A stretch of 29,292 nt of DNA from Terana coerulea (lineage: Eukaryota; Basidiomycota; Agaricomycetes; Polyporales; Phanerochaetaceae). Of this stretch, positions 9,257 to 19,884 are shown piece after piece. The stretch is taken from NCBI GenBank assembly GCA_024811115.1, contig JAKOGH010000934.1:1-29292 (forward strand), in the 5' to 3' direction. The first letter of the stretch is position 1. Every line of letters starts with the position of its first letter. The notes below the pieces were generated by a model that saw nothing but the letters and a program-made list of their open reading frames with translations, was not told where the DNA came from and did no database searches. Made by a program: the position numbers and the translations under genes.

Positions 9257-10376
9257 TTTTTTTTTTTTTTTTTCAAATCCAGCATTTATATAGCGGCAGG
9301 AAACGTTGCCCTATGCGCGCCCTAATAACTACAACAAAATGTTTGTCTGTGTATCATCAGGCTGGAGACTACCTCCTAGAACACCCCTGGTACCTTCTAC
9401 ATAACTAGTCCCTCCATCCCTACTCTGTAAGGCCAGTGCGCGGGCGACAATGCACCAGCGGGCATGGCAGCCGAAACTGCCACACCGGCGAGGTAAGGCG
9501 AGAAGCCCATTCAGTGGGGCCAGTGAGCAAGTGCGTAGGCTGCCCATTACGCAGGCAGCTTAGCGAGCATGGATGCCGAGTTGTTTTGAGTTGGCCTGAG
9601 CCAGTACAGAGGGTTCTCTTGCGAGGCCCACCACATGTCACTCAACTTAGCCAACATGTGTCACTGGGTATCAACTTAAGCCCGAACGATTCGGACCGAC
9701 AGAGGATTTAGACCTCTCGGGCTGGAGATGGGAACTAACCCATTCGCCATGGCTCACTGGGTGTCACTACTCAAGAGGTTACCCTTCCCTGGATCATTGT
9801 GTGTTTCACTTAAACCCTAGCCTAGGGTTTGCCAGCTTCCCGTTCCTTGGCATACAGTTTGCTGATGTCATCAGGCGCAGATTCCCAGTATGTCCTCAGT
9901 CTCTGTCTCGCTATAGGTGACCCAGATCATAGGGTCCAGGAGTCATATCTACGACTAACGTCCCCAATTGGGGAGAGGGGTGGCCTGTCAATTATGTCGG
10001 CTTATTATCAGAACTATGCCCCTTCTTATCGACCCCTATCTTTTCAGACCCTTTCGGGCTTCAAACTGTTCCAGCACTCTGTGGGAATTCTGCCAGTTAA
10101 CCCAAGTGCAGCCCAGTGCCTTAAAGTGAACAGCTCAAATTGGGAAGGTGACACAAGCTTCTGTAGCCTTCTTTGCACCTCCTTTACTAAGGGAGGGCTT
10201 GTATCACAGGACGTGTATTAACAATGCTGCCACGTGTGGGTCGAGTTTCCATAGTTATCTTTCGCACCTCCTTTACTAAGGGAGGACTCGAACACCCAGC
10301 CTTTAGGGCAGCTATGACCTCACACAAGGACACAGACCTAACGGCACAAAGACCGCTAGGCTATTGTGCCCTCTAA
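9257..10376 (-). mobile_element. 1.1-kb tRNA-headed retroposon (SINE-like) with A17 tail
   Basis: Flanked by perfect 12-bp duplications TCTGACGCTGTC (9245-9256 and 10377-10388). On the minus strand it ends in 17 A (T17 at 9257-9273). Its 5' end carries a tRNA-like promoter: box A TAGCCTAGCGG (10353-10363, reverse complement) and box B TGTTCGAGTCC (10284-10294), about 58 nt apart. I see no credible long ORF. At 1120 bp it is long for a SINE and could be a SINE fused to other sequence. The insertion splits the Plavaka gene between the codons for KYTGP and ENVEFLWVRW, so it is younger than that gene. Confidence 0.78.
10175..10285. repeat. Two copies of a 22-bp hairpin-like motif in the retroposon
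   Basis: GCACCTCCTTTACTAAGGGA followed by GG occurs at 10175-10196 and 10264-10285, 89 bp apart. Each copy is itself a near-inverted repeat (CCTCCTT/AAGGGAGG). The second copy abuts the box B motif. Confidence 0.7.
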
Positions 10377-10388
10377 TCTGACGCTGTC

Positions 10389-11129
10389 GGCCGGGGGCCA
10401 GTATACTTGGCCATAGCGTTGAAGATCCCGACAACCCTGGCATACCAGTAAGGATGTTTGGTGCTGGCGCCTTCTTTGTTGTCCTCGTGCGCCAGCATCA
10501 TCACATCCGGATGAATTCACGGGTTGATTGAATCTTGGTCATGGCGCATGTCACGTCACGTAGTGTAGTTGACACGGAGGACCTTGTGCCGGTAAATGCG
10601 ATTGTTCAGGAATTTCACGTGGCTTTGCTCCTCTGGCGTATACCGTGGTCATCACTATCATACTCACGTCCTATTAGGCATGGGATAAGGTGATCTTGCA
10701 AGGTTGGTAGAAAGTCCTATTACTGAATGAGTACACTGATTGTAAGCTATGATTCGAAGCAGTGATCATACCTAAAAAGCGGGGTCCTCGCGGTTTTCGT
10801 GAAGGAACTTCGTGATGTCGGTGTGGTAGTCACGCGAGGTCAAGATGTGATGATGTGCGCTGTACGAGGTTTCTGGCAGGGGATCCTTCGTCGAAAGTGA
10901 GACCAAATGCCTTCTTGCTTGGACAACCTCTTTTCTTCGGGGCCGGCTGCGGAGAAGATGTACGAGAGGCAGCAGAAGCTGGGGTTGCTGCAGCGGCTGC
11001 AGCTCTGTGCTTTCTGGCTTCTTTTAGCCCCTTGACGTTGATATTATGGAGCATCCAGCTGACGGCGCGTTTGTGTCGCGATTTGCTACATACCAAATCC
11101 GGTTGGTGCACGCGTAAAAGCGCTTTACG
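10389..11129 (-). pseudogene. Plavaka-type transposase, middle fragment
   Basis: From the LINE edge on the minus strand, the first codons (RFYACTNR) complete the VKRFYxRTN-like motif begun on the other side of the LINE. Then follow, across a frameshift, HKRAVSWMLHNI, an Ala/Pro/Lys-rich linker (10900-11020) and SRDYHTDITKFLHENREDPAF. A likely intron of about 55 nt (GTATGA...AATAG) precedes DFLPTLQDHLIPCLIGREYD. After another frameshift comes SHVKFLNNRIYRHKVLRVNY, then HPYWYARVVGIFNAMAKYTG. Several in-frame stops interrupt the last part. The fragment ends exactly at the 12-bp duplication of the retroposon. Confidence 0.8.
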
Positions 11130-11271
11130 GCGCTCCTTGACTCCTACCATCACTGTCGGCAACTTTCCCACGCTCATTGGCCAATAGGAGCGGGCCAACA
11201 AGTGTCGCGGTGATTGTAAAAGCCTGGCGACATAGACGGATACGAATGTACAGGAGATAATTAATAACAAC

Positions 11272-13072
11272 ATGAGCGGTCTAATGAGAACACCACCTAC
11301 AATCCGGAACCAGAACGCCAAGAGCGCGAGCAGCAGACGAGAGACGAGGGCGGTACCAGCGACTTGGGAATCCGCTCAAAGACTCTTAGCTAAGCACACT
11401 CTAGTACCGTCAGGAGAACCTTCAGTACATGATTTCATTACAGGCCTGAGGCACCTCGAGGAGCGTGATTGTGGCAGAAACGGACAAGGCGCTAGTCTGA
11501 GCCTTCACGTTCTATGCAGAAAAGATAGAATGGGGCGCTACACACGGGGTTATCTCGGAGCTAGCCATTGGAGAGAGCGAGGACGACAGACAGCAGAGTG
11601 GTGGCAATCTTCGAAGACATAGAACAGGCAGCAGTGGAGATAACAGCAACAGTGAAAACAGTACAGGAGAAGCAGGAGGCCACCAGGGCAGAGGCGCAGG
11701 AGACAAAGAAGATCGCAAAGACGATGCTCGAGAAGATGAGCCAGACAAAAAAGGAGATAGAGGAACGAATCAAGACACTCGAGAAGAAGCTAGAGGAAAG
11801 ATCAGAGCGCTCCCAAGCACGACCGCCATGCATCCCACGAGCAACCCGGCACTATCATATGCAGACGCAACGCAACTCAAACGGGACCCCCTCTTACAGC
11901 GCAAACAGAGCCGAGCGAAACAAGTCCTAATCGAAGGCGTCGTGCTCGATACAAGGGAAGGAGGGGAATGACTCGGAGAGGCAGAGCTACTCGCAAAGGC
12001 TAGAATCGCACTCGACCAGATGGGCATGGCCGGCTCGGATGCGCCAAAAGACCTGAAGTTCGCGAGCGTGAGAGTCCTGGACAAGGGAGGACTACTATCA
12101 CGAGCTCAACCACGGCGGAATGCGCGGAGTGGCTCTGAAAGCCGGCTGTAAAGGCGGCCATGAAAGAGTTCGCGCTAGGCGCCACTATGAAAAATCGTAC
12201 GTACATGCTCGTTCTTGATAAAGTTCCACTACGTTCGACCCAGATCGCAAGGCCCACAAGACAGAGTTTGCAGAGTACAACGCCAAAGTCCAACCGGGAG
12301 TCGCAGAGATGAGATGGATGAAAAGAAAGGAGCGGCGCAAACCCAGGGTCAATAGATGGGGGCGATGCATGCTACCTTCTCAGACATCGATGCCGCTAAC
12401 GCCGGTCATTGACCACGGTCTCATCATCTGCGGGAGGAAGGTCTATGGACGGAAGTGGATGCCAGAGCCGAGGAGGTGCAATAAATGCCACAAGCTCGGA
12501 GTAGGGCACTTGGCAGCAGAGTGCAAACAGGTACACACTACCTGTGGCACCTGCGGCGAAGTGAACGCAGAGCACTCTGCTGGCAACTGCCCCAAAGCTG
12601 ACCACAATGACTTTTATTGCCAGAACTGCAAAACAGCGAGGACACGCCCTCGTGGGACAGGGACTGCCCAGCTTTCTTAGCAGCTCAGAGGAAGATTATA
12701 CAGTGGCAACCTGACCTCCTCTATCGCCATTTCCCCAAGATGTCAGACCCGAGCACATAGAGCCGCCTTGACGAGTACCACCCGCATGTTAGCTACGAAA
12801 ATACCTGGACGAGCCGAAGGCCACAAAGGATAGTCAACGGACCAGACGAGAGGGAACCGTACACCTATCGCTACGACCGGCGATCAGGATACTATTCAAA
12901 GGCTACATACAACAGCTGGGCCGATGAGGTAGATGTAGCGCCCGCGTGGGAAGGAGGAGCGGCGCCGGCACACCCAGACGAGAGGAACGGCGCAGGGCAG
13001 GGCCAGCCAGAACGTGAACGAGAGCCAAGGAACAGCACGGGAGATAGGACGAACACCAGATTTGCACCATGA
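11272..13072 (+). pseudogene. LINE ORF1 (gag-like, CCHC zinc knuckles), broken
   Basis: The ATG at 11272 begins MSGLMRTPP. A long coiled-coil segment in another frame (about 11600-11810) reads VVAIFEDIEQAAVEI, then LEKMSQTKKEIEERIKTLEK. A further frame gives SRAKQVLIEGVVLDTREG, typical of gag-like ORF1 proteins in fungal LINEs, and GLIICGRKVYGRKWMPEPRR. Zinc knuckles follow at about 12475-12640: CNKCHKLGVGHLAAEC and CGTCGEVNAEHSAGNC, both of the form CX2CX6HX4C, then CQNC. The last segment (SRLDEYHPHVSYENTW... to RTNTRFAP) is open to a TGA at 13070-13072. ORF1 protein presumably binds the element RNA. At least four frameshifts or stops are visible. Confidence 0.78.
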
Positions 13073-16000
13073 TGGAGCCAATAAACATTAACGGCTTACG
13101 TTTGTGTCAGCAAAACATGAGTCGTTCCCTTACCGCTCAATCCGATCTTCTAAATACTGTTTCACCAGACGACTTCGAGCTTATCCTACTACAAGAACCA
13201 TACATCGACCCCAAACCAATCTCACGCGAGCGAACTACTGCTGGCGGGTGGTATACCCAACCGGACACCACGACCGAGACAAGAAAACGCGCTCAGTTCT
13301 TCTAGTCAACGCAAGCATCTTGACCAACTCCTGGACAGCGCTAGACATGGACTCGGCAGACGTGAACGGCCATATCTCTCACGTGCTCACGCGGAACGAT
13401 ACATGTGTACAACATCTACGATGACCAAGAGAATGACAACGCACTAGTGGCTTTTCGTAGAACGGCCGACCGCCTACGACAACAGGAGGAGAGCTGAGAC
13501 CAGGAGACAATGCTCATCCTCGCAGGCGACCTCAACAGACATCACCCGTTCTGGAAGCTACGCGCAAACACGCACCTACTCACGAGACAATACATTGAAG
13601 CTGCCCAACCATTGGTGGAACTGCTAGCCGCATACGACCTACACCAAATACTACCAGCAGAAATTCCTACACTACGAGCAAATAGATCAGGAAACCACAC
13701 ACGACCGGACAATGTCTTCGCGTCTGACAACCTAGCTGAGTGTCTTCTCTTCTGCACTACTTGCCCAGAACTACAGCCGCCATGCTGTGATCATTATCCG
13801 ATACACACGCATTTGGACTTGACACTGATTGGCTCCGTAGAAAAAGGCCCAAGATGGAACTAGAGAGGAACAGACCTGGATGAGTTTGCGCTCACTTTGG
13901 AGGAGGAGATATACACCTGTGCGCTACCTACAGATTCATCACCACAACGGACGACTTCGAGACAGCATTGACAGACATCATGATGCATTATATGCCGCAC
14001 GAGGACGCACAGTACCACAGCTTGCAGATACGCCGTACACCAAGCGGTGGTGGAGCAAGGAACTGGCTAATAAACGGAGATGAGTGAAAAAGCTCAGTCG
14101 GGCATTCTATCGACACCGACGGGAGGGACAGCACGCATGCCGTTAGGAGTACCATCAAGCAGGGAACCAATACATCGAACACATTCGCACAGCTAAGCAG
14201 GAACACTGAGAGGCGTACCTGGAGAACGTGGACGAGGACAATATCTGGAACTACAGCAAATACATCAAAAATAGCGCAACTGACGGAGGACGTGCAAGAG
14301 TTCTGATGCTCATCACTCAGAACAAACAAGGGACCAGACAGCAGGCAACGACAAACAAGGAAAAGAGCCAAATCCTGCACAGTCTCTTCTTCCCTAAGGC
14401 ATAACAGAGAGAAGATGTAGCATATAACCTAGCTGAGTATCTGCTGCATTCTTCACTATGCCCAGATTGACCTCGGCATTAGTAAAAGACGTAATACAAA
14501 GGCTCAAGAAATACAAGGCACCGGGAGGAGATGAGATCCCAAATGAGGCGCTGATCTGGGAGATGCGATAGTTTGCTGCCATACCTTACACGACTCTACC
14601 AGGCAACCTTCAGTCTCAAACATTACCTGGACCGGTGAAAGATCACGCGCACAATCGTCTTGCGTAAGCCAGGCAAGGCGAACTACTTGGTTCCCAATGC
14701 ATTCCGGCCGATTACCCTGGCGAAAAACATTGCCAAGTGCGGAGTAGCATGCATAACAAAGATCCTAGTGTCACGAGGCAGAAGCGCAAACTCCTTCCGA
14801 ACAGCACTTCCTAGGGCGACCAGGCCGAACCACGACCGACTCTCTGCACTATCTCACCATGACAGTCAAGAATGCATGGTATAAAGGGCAAGTGGCTTCA
14901 ATTCTTTTCTTCGATGTCAAAGCTGCATTTCCAAGTGTAGATGGAACTCAACTGCTGAAGGACCTCACGGCAGAGAGGCTTCCCATCGGACCTAGTAGAC
15001 TGGATCGAGAGAAAGATGAAAGATCGATACACCACTCTCAAATTTGACGACTTTATCTCCACACCTTTCGCTCTCACCAACTGCCTCGAACAAGGATGCC
15101 CGATGTCGGTAATCCTCTACCAATTATACAACTCACCGCTCCTAGAAGTTGTACGACCAGACAGAGGCGAACTAGTAACAGGAAACATAGATGACGTAGC
15201 GGTGGTGGCAGTTGGAGACACACTGGACGACACGCACTGGACGCTCCGATCCTTCATGAACAGAGCAGGCGGAGCCTTTAAGTGGGCTCAAACACACTCC
15301 TCGACATTCTCGGTGGAGAAGTTTGGCCTGCTCAACATCTCTCGGAAACGAGTGGATAAGGGACTAGGCCCACCGTTAGTGCTAGGCAATGGAGCCCCAG
15401 ATATAAAACCAGCTAAGTCATATAAGTTCCTGGGTGTGCAAGTGGATCACCAGCTTCGTTGGAATGAACAGGTAGACTACGCGCGCAAGAAGGGGCTACA
15501 GTGGATCACCCTCTTCAAGCGTATGGCGAGAGTACGCAGAGGTATTTCCATGCAAGCAGTGCAATGGCTGTACTTTTCAGTAGCGGTACCTCGATGCTAT
15601 ATGCAGCAGACGTCTTCCTGATCCCTACCTATCACCACCCACAGAAAACTATGCAAGGATCAGTAGGCCATATACGAAAGCTGGGACAGATTCACAAGCA
15701 GGCAGCGATTATGATGACAGGAGCCATGAAGACCACAGCGACGGACGTCATGGAGGCCCACGCAAACATCCTCCCCTTCTCTCTCTTAGTCGAACAACAC
15801 TGCCACCGGGCAGCGGCGAGCATGCACACTACCAGCTCACCACCCTCACGCCGCTGCTCACTCGTGCAACAGCAAGATTTGTCAAACGCCACCGATTAGT
15901 TATGCACAAACTGCTATACCTCTTCCGACTGGACTCACGCAACGTCGAGAAGATACAACCAGTACAATACCATCTGACCTGGCGACCAGGACACAGAGTC

Positions 16001-17051
16001 GAAATCGCAGCAAGCAAAGAAGATGCGATCCAGGACGAGAAGCGCTGGGCGGGACAACCAGGAGTACGAGTATACACAGATTGATCAGACTTGAAGGAGG
16101 AGTAGGAGCAGCAGCGGTACTCTACCGAGGAAACATGAAGAAAACACTCAGGCTGCACCTCGGACCGTCAGAGAAGCACACAGTGTATGAAGCAGAAGTG
16201 GTGGGAATGATCCTCGGGCTAGAACTGATTCGCAGAGAGAGACGCCAGGTAGTAAAGCCTCCCTTGCCATAGACAACTAGGCTGCGGTGCGTTCGAGTAG
16301 GTCGCGAAAGCCGAAGCCAGGACACTATCTCATCAATGACCTGCACCGGCTCAAGCGAACAGTGAAGAATGAGCATGAGGGGATTAAGCTTACCTTTCAA
16401 TGGGTACCGGGGCATCGGGACGTAGAAGGAAACAAAGCTGTGGACGTAGAGGCCAAGAAGGCGGCCAAACGGGACTCCTCAGATCGAAATCAACTACCCG
16501 CCTGTCTGAGAAGAGAGCTACCAGACAGCGTCACGGATCAAACAGAACCAGAAAAAGGCCATACAAGACGAAGCAAGGCAACGATGGACCAACTCCCCAC
16601 GCTTTCAACGCATGAACAACCTAGACCCTCCCTCCCTTCTAAGAGCTTTGGGCAATACGTCGGAGGAACCTCGAGAAAACAGGCGGCAATTATATTCCAG
16701 CTACGCACAGGACATGTCCCGCTCAACTACCACCTGAACCGAATCAACATAGTGGACAGTGCAACATGTGAACGATGCGACGAAGGAGATGAGACACCGA
16801 CGCACTTCCTCTTACATTGTCCGGCATATGCACGAGCGCGACAACGACTACTCTACGACGCAGGCCCGCAAGCACTCCACCTCTCGATACTTCTCACGCG
16901 CCGCAACCTCCTGGGGCCTCTACTCCGATACATCCACGCCACGGGACGATTCCGTGAACAGCTAGGCGACCTACACCACAAGAAGCTGAGAGAAAGAGGA
17001 AAAACGAAAAAACAAGGGATGTCGTACTTGACCATGCGAATCAGACACTGA
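13069..17051 (+). pseudogene. LINE ORF2 (endonuclease - reverse transcriptase - RNase H), broken
   Basis: The ATG at 13069 overlaps the ORF1 stop (ATGA). The endonuclease part shows LRLCQQNMSRS, ILLQEPYI, LILAGDLNRHHPFW and DHYPIHTHL (the catalytic His region). The reverse transcriptase shows LRKPGKANYLVPNAFRPITL, motif A FFDVKAAFPSVD (about 14908), motif B EQGCPMSVILYQLYNS (about 15090) and motif C NIDDVAVVA (about 15187), where the usual aromatic residue before xDD is absent. RNase H shows YTD then a stop at 16082-16084, IDN then a TAG at 16278-16280, and FQWVPGHRDVEGNKAVD. The C-terminal zinc motif CERCDEGDETPTHFLLHC is near 16770. It ends at TGA 17049-17051. Many stops and frameshifts make it inactive. 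Confidence 0.85.
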
Positions 17052-17485
17052 CGCCCTCTCTCCGTGATACAGAAACGAGAAGTGTATGAATACACGGCGA
17101 GAGACACCAAGAGCACGGACTTTCCCAGGGTCGGCATTGGGGAATTCTGATGGCTACCGAAGAACTGTCAGCCATACTCCCGCACGGCAAGAGGTGTAAC
17201 CCAGAGGACCATCGTCTACCAAAGCGCGTGAGGTTTACAGCCCAGTGCCTAGCGTTCAATCGCCAGATCCACCTCTTTTCTTTTACACCACTACTCCCAC
17301 ACACTCATCACTCCCCACCTAAATTTCAGCCGAGATCCTTTGGGACATGTGCCATTGCATACAAGACCAACTTGCATTCAGACGGAAGTAGTAGCACGAT
17401 AAACGCATGTACATGTAGATCGTCCACCATAGGGATATCCCTGATGGACGTAAAACAAAGGAGACCAAAAAAAAAAAAAAAAAAA
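17052..17485 (+). other. LINE 3' UTR and poly(A) tail
   Basis: The 434 nt after the ORF2 stop end in A19 at 17467-17485. An open frame crosses the region from 17150, but it reads into the A tract as lysines and shows no domain, so it is treated as untranslated. Confidence 0.7.
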
Positions 17486-18691
17486 GCCCTTTACGTGGTG
17501 GTGCTCCAGCTCACCCTAGAGCGTACCAAAGTGAGTATTTGGAGTGTATACCTCAGCCGTATCACTCACCACCTGCGTCGAGTAACCCTCACTTGTCCCG
17601 TGATGGCGAATGTATTGTGCAAGGCGCCCAATGCCATGATATTTAAATGTTTTCAAGTTTAAAACCTTCTTCTTGACGCTTCGCGTTCGTGCTCGGTGGT
17701 GCTTTGGTACTGGGACCTTTGCACGTCTTCGAACTCTTAGCAGTGGTTGCTGCTCGGCGGGTACGAGCCGCCAGTTCCTTCGGCAGCTCCTACGTGTCGA
17801 CACTCTCGCATTCTCATTCAAAACGCCGCATGGCAGTCCTGAGGTTTGATGTCGTAGCCTCCAGGGATGTTGAGTGTTGACTCTGTGTGCAGCCGCAATT
17901 TGGCCAGCGCATGCCATAGACAGAGCTCCCAGAGCAGATCCAGAACGATGGTGTTCATGGGCTCCGGAAGCAGTCCCTTGATGCATAGAATGATGCACTG
18001 TAGCAGGCAACATATCAGATAATCATGCAAGTAAGCATAAACGCCTAAGCCGCACCTGTAAGATGTCTTCGAAATCCCGAGCTGCTAGCTTCTTCATCCC
18101 TAGGAGACGTTACCACCGAACCGGCCGTATGGTGTCTCGCCCAAATGTAGGGACTTACCGGAACCTTGACCAATCAAAAGGTTCTCAACATATTGTTTGT
18201 GCACAGACATGGATCAACTTAGCGTGAATTAAATTCCCTGACTTTATCGCGACCGACCGCTGAAGAGAACTCGAAGCAGGTGTGTGAATATGGCCTTCCA
18301 GACACCGAGCTCAAATTTATGCAATAGGTCCGGCATGAACATTGAGTAATGGTTGAAGCCGAACGGCGATAGACAAATGGAAAATGCACTCTATGATGAG
18401 CTGCGGTAAGTATTTGCCGCAATAGACCAAGTTAATAGCTCATTGTACCTGTGTTGGCAGAAGTGATGTGGGGTCAAGAACACACCCAACCATTGCACTT
18501 TTGGTATCAAAGCCCTTCTCGAAAATCCAGCGCCGCATCATTGCAATCATTGACTGCATCTATGTCGTATCTTCCCGACCCTTCTGCCGTCGTGCCATGT
18601 CACGTTTTGTCCCCATGGCCGCCAATGTCTGCTTTTTGCACAAGACATGCTGGACAGGGTGCATTAGCAAGGAAGCAAATGCAAGCAAGCA

Positions 18692-19050
18692 TAGTGATTG
18701 GCAAGGGTAAACCCTCCATGCTCAGAGGGCAACCCTTACCCTTACCCTTCAATACCCTTACCCTCATAAAGGGTAAGGGTTGAGGGCTACCCTTCAAACC
18801 CTTGCCAAAATAGGCTGAAAATGGTGCTTTAAGTGCCTTTCCCACTTACTTATAATGTCAGTCTTCTATTTGGAGTCACTTACATTGGTATAAAAGCACT
18901 TACAATACTTGCAGCCCTCTCTAGCAATATGCCTAGCACTTGAATACAGACCCCTGCCAGACGAGTGTTAACTTTCCTTAACCCTTACCCTTACCCTCTG
19001 TACCCTTACACTTAACTCTTGGAGGGTTTGCAAACCCCTGCCTATCACTA
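18692..19050 (+). mobile_element. hAT-like MITE, copy 2
   Basis: 359 bp, nearly identical over its length to the copy at 7528-7885. Flanked by the perfect 8-bp duplication AGCAAGCA (18684-18691 and 19051-19058). It begins TAGTGATTGGCAAGGG and ends CCTATCACTA. It lies inside an exon of the Plavaka gene, between codons of ILLACICFLANAP, so it inserted after that gene was in place. Confidence 0.92.
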
Positions 19051-19353
19051 AGCAAGCAGGATCCTACAAAATGTTGAGTTAGACAATGCAACACAACCAT
19101 GTCTGCCGGAAGTTAGATATGCTTACCGTTCAGGATAGTCAGCAGAATACGTGAAGAATCGTGGGAATAGACGTCGTGTAACACCGTCACCACACCAAAC
19201 AACAAAGCCATGTTCGTATGCATTGATGAACTCCGGGCTGAGTAGTAGTAGCCATATCGCATGCATGAGTTCACTCTTGCAGAATCTCAGCACATTTTCG
19301 GTGGCGGATGTGTCATACAGCTTCCGATACATTTCTGGAAAGTGTCCGAGGAG

Positions 19354-19409
19354 CTGACAACGCATTCACATCAATGTGGGAGTCAATAGTGGTAAGGATG
19401 TTCACGTAC
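19354..19409 (-). other. Intron in the Plavaka gene
   Basis: The donor GTACGT starts at 19409 and the acceptor TGTCAG ends at 19354 (56 nt, minus strand). Removing it joins HHLAYLPS to LLGHFPEMYRKLY, as expected for the family. Similar introns are at 19064-19126 (63 nt) and 8911-8970 (60 nt). Confidence 0.75.
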
Positions 19410-19884
19410 CGAAGGTAGGTAAGCCAGGTGATGTGCAGAGTAGCTCGACGGTTTGCAACGAATATACTTGGACAGGCCGCCAAAGAATAGATAAATAGGC
19501 CATAACGCAGCCGTGCTGAAGTTGGCAAGATGTGTCAAGTCGAACCAAAGCATGAGCGGCGCGACCGCATACTCAATGTCGGTAGTATCCTGTGGGTTAC
19601 GGGAGTCAGCAGGAGAGTAGGGCGGATCTGTTCGTCTTCTTCTAAAATGGCGTCGCAGGTATAGGCTTCAGTAAACATGCACTCGAGATGGGGTTGCTGC
19701 ATGCTACCATTGACTTCATTGTCGGTTTCGTCGTCTTCTTGGTACAGAAGCTTGTATGGGACATATTCGAAGTGTTTCGCCAACGGATCCTCGTATGCAG
19801 ATCGAATAACTTCAAGGAGAGGGCGATAGAACACACCATTGACTGTGAGCTGAGGGCATCCTCTTCCGACTCATCTGGAAAAAC

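Larger units (their letters stand above)
11130..17485 (+). mobile_element. Full-length but inactivated non-LTR retrotransposon (LINE, Tad/I-like)
   Basis: 6356 bp, from a short 5' UTR (11130-11271) to an A19 tail (17467-17485). The flanks are GCGCTTTACG at 11120-11129 and GCCCTTTACG at 17486-17495, a 10-bp target duplication with one mismatch. Removing the LINE and one duplication joins the two parts of the Plavaka gene in frame through VKRFYA. The order is gag-like ORF1 with zinc knuckles, then ORF2 with endonuclease, reverse transcriptase, RNase H and a C-terminal zinc-finger motif. Both ORFs carry several frameshifts and stops. The near-identical duplication and intact tail suggest fairly recent arrival, although coding decay is clear. 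Confidence 0.88.
17496..19884 (-). pseudogene. Plavaka-type transposase, N-terminal and catalytic core fragment
   Basis: Read on the minus strand from 19884: PQLTVNGVFYRPLLEVIRSAY, YVPYKLLYQ, MFTEAYTCDAILEEDEQI. A frameshift near 19620 follows, then EYAVAPLMLWFDLTHLANF, LWPIYLFFGGLSKYIRCKPS. Intron 19354-19409. Then MYRKLYDTSATENVLRFCKS, ELMHAIWLLLLSPEF, GDGVTRRLFPRFFTYSADYP. Intron 19064-19126, then ILLACICFLANAPCPACL, split by MITE copy 2. After more shifts: FDTKSAMVGCVLDPTSLLP, FNHYSMFMPDLLHKFELGVW, MKKLAARDFEDILQ, an intron, LLPEPMNTIVLDLLWELCLW, HALAKLRLHTES, LNLKTFKYHGIGRL, a 54-nt intron, and VGELEHHHVK at the LINE junction. This order matches Plavaka-family transposases. The extreme N-terminus is missing; the coding stops at the inverted-repeat block beginning near 19875. 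Confidence 0.87.

Noticed and set aside
9046..9325. Lysine/phenylalanine-run frames around 9257-9273
   Set aside because: The runs come from the retroposon tail; the minus-strand coding part upstream of it belongs to the Plavaka gene.
10855..11187. 110-codon plus-strand frame
   Set aside because: It is antisense to the Plavaka middle fragment, whose order and motifs explain the region, and it crosses the LINE boundary at 11130.
17150..17662. 170-codon plus-strand frame spanning the LINE tail
   Set aside because: It reads through the poly(A) tract as lysines and crosses the LINE target-site duplication, so it cannot be one gene.
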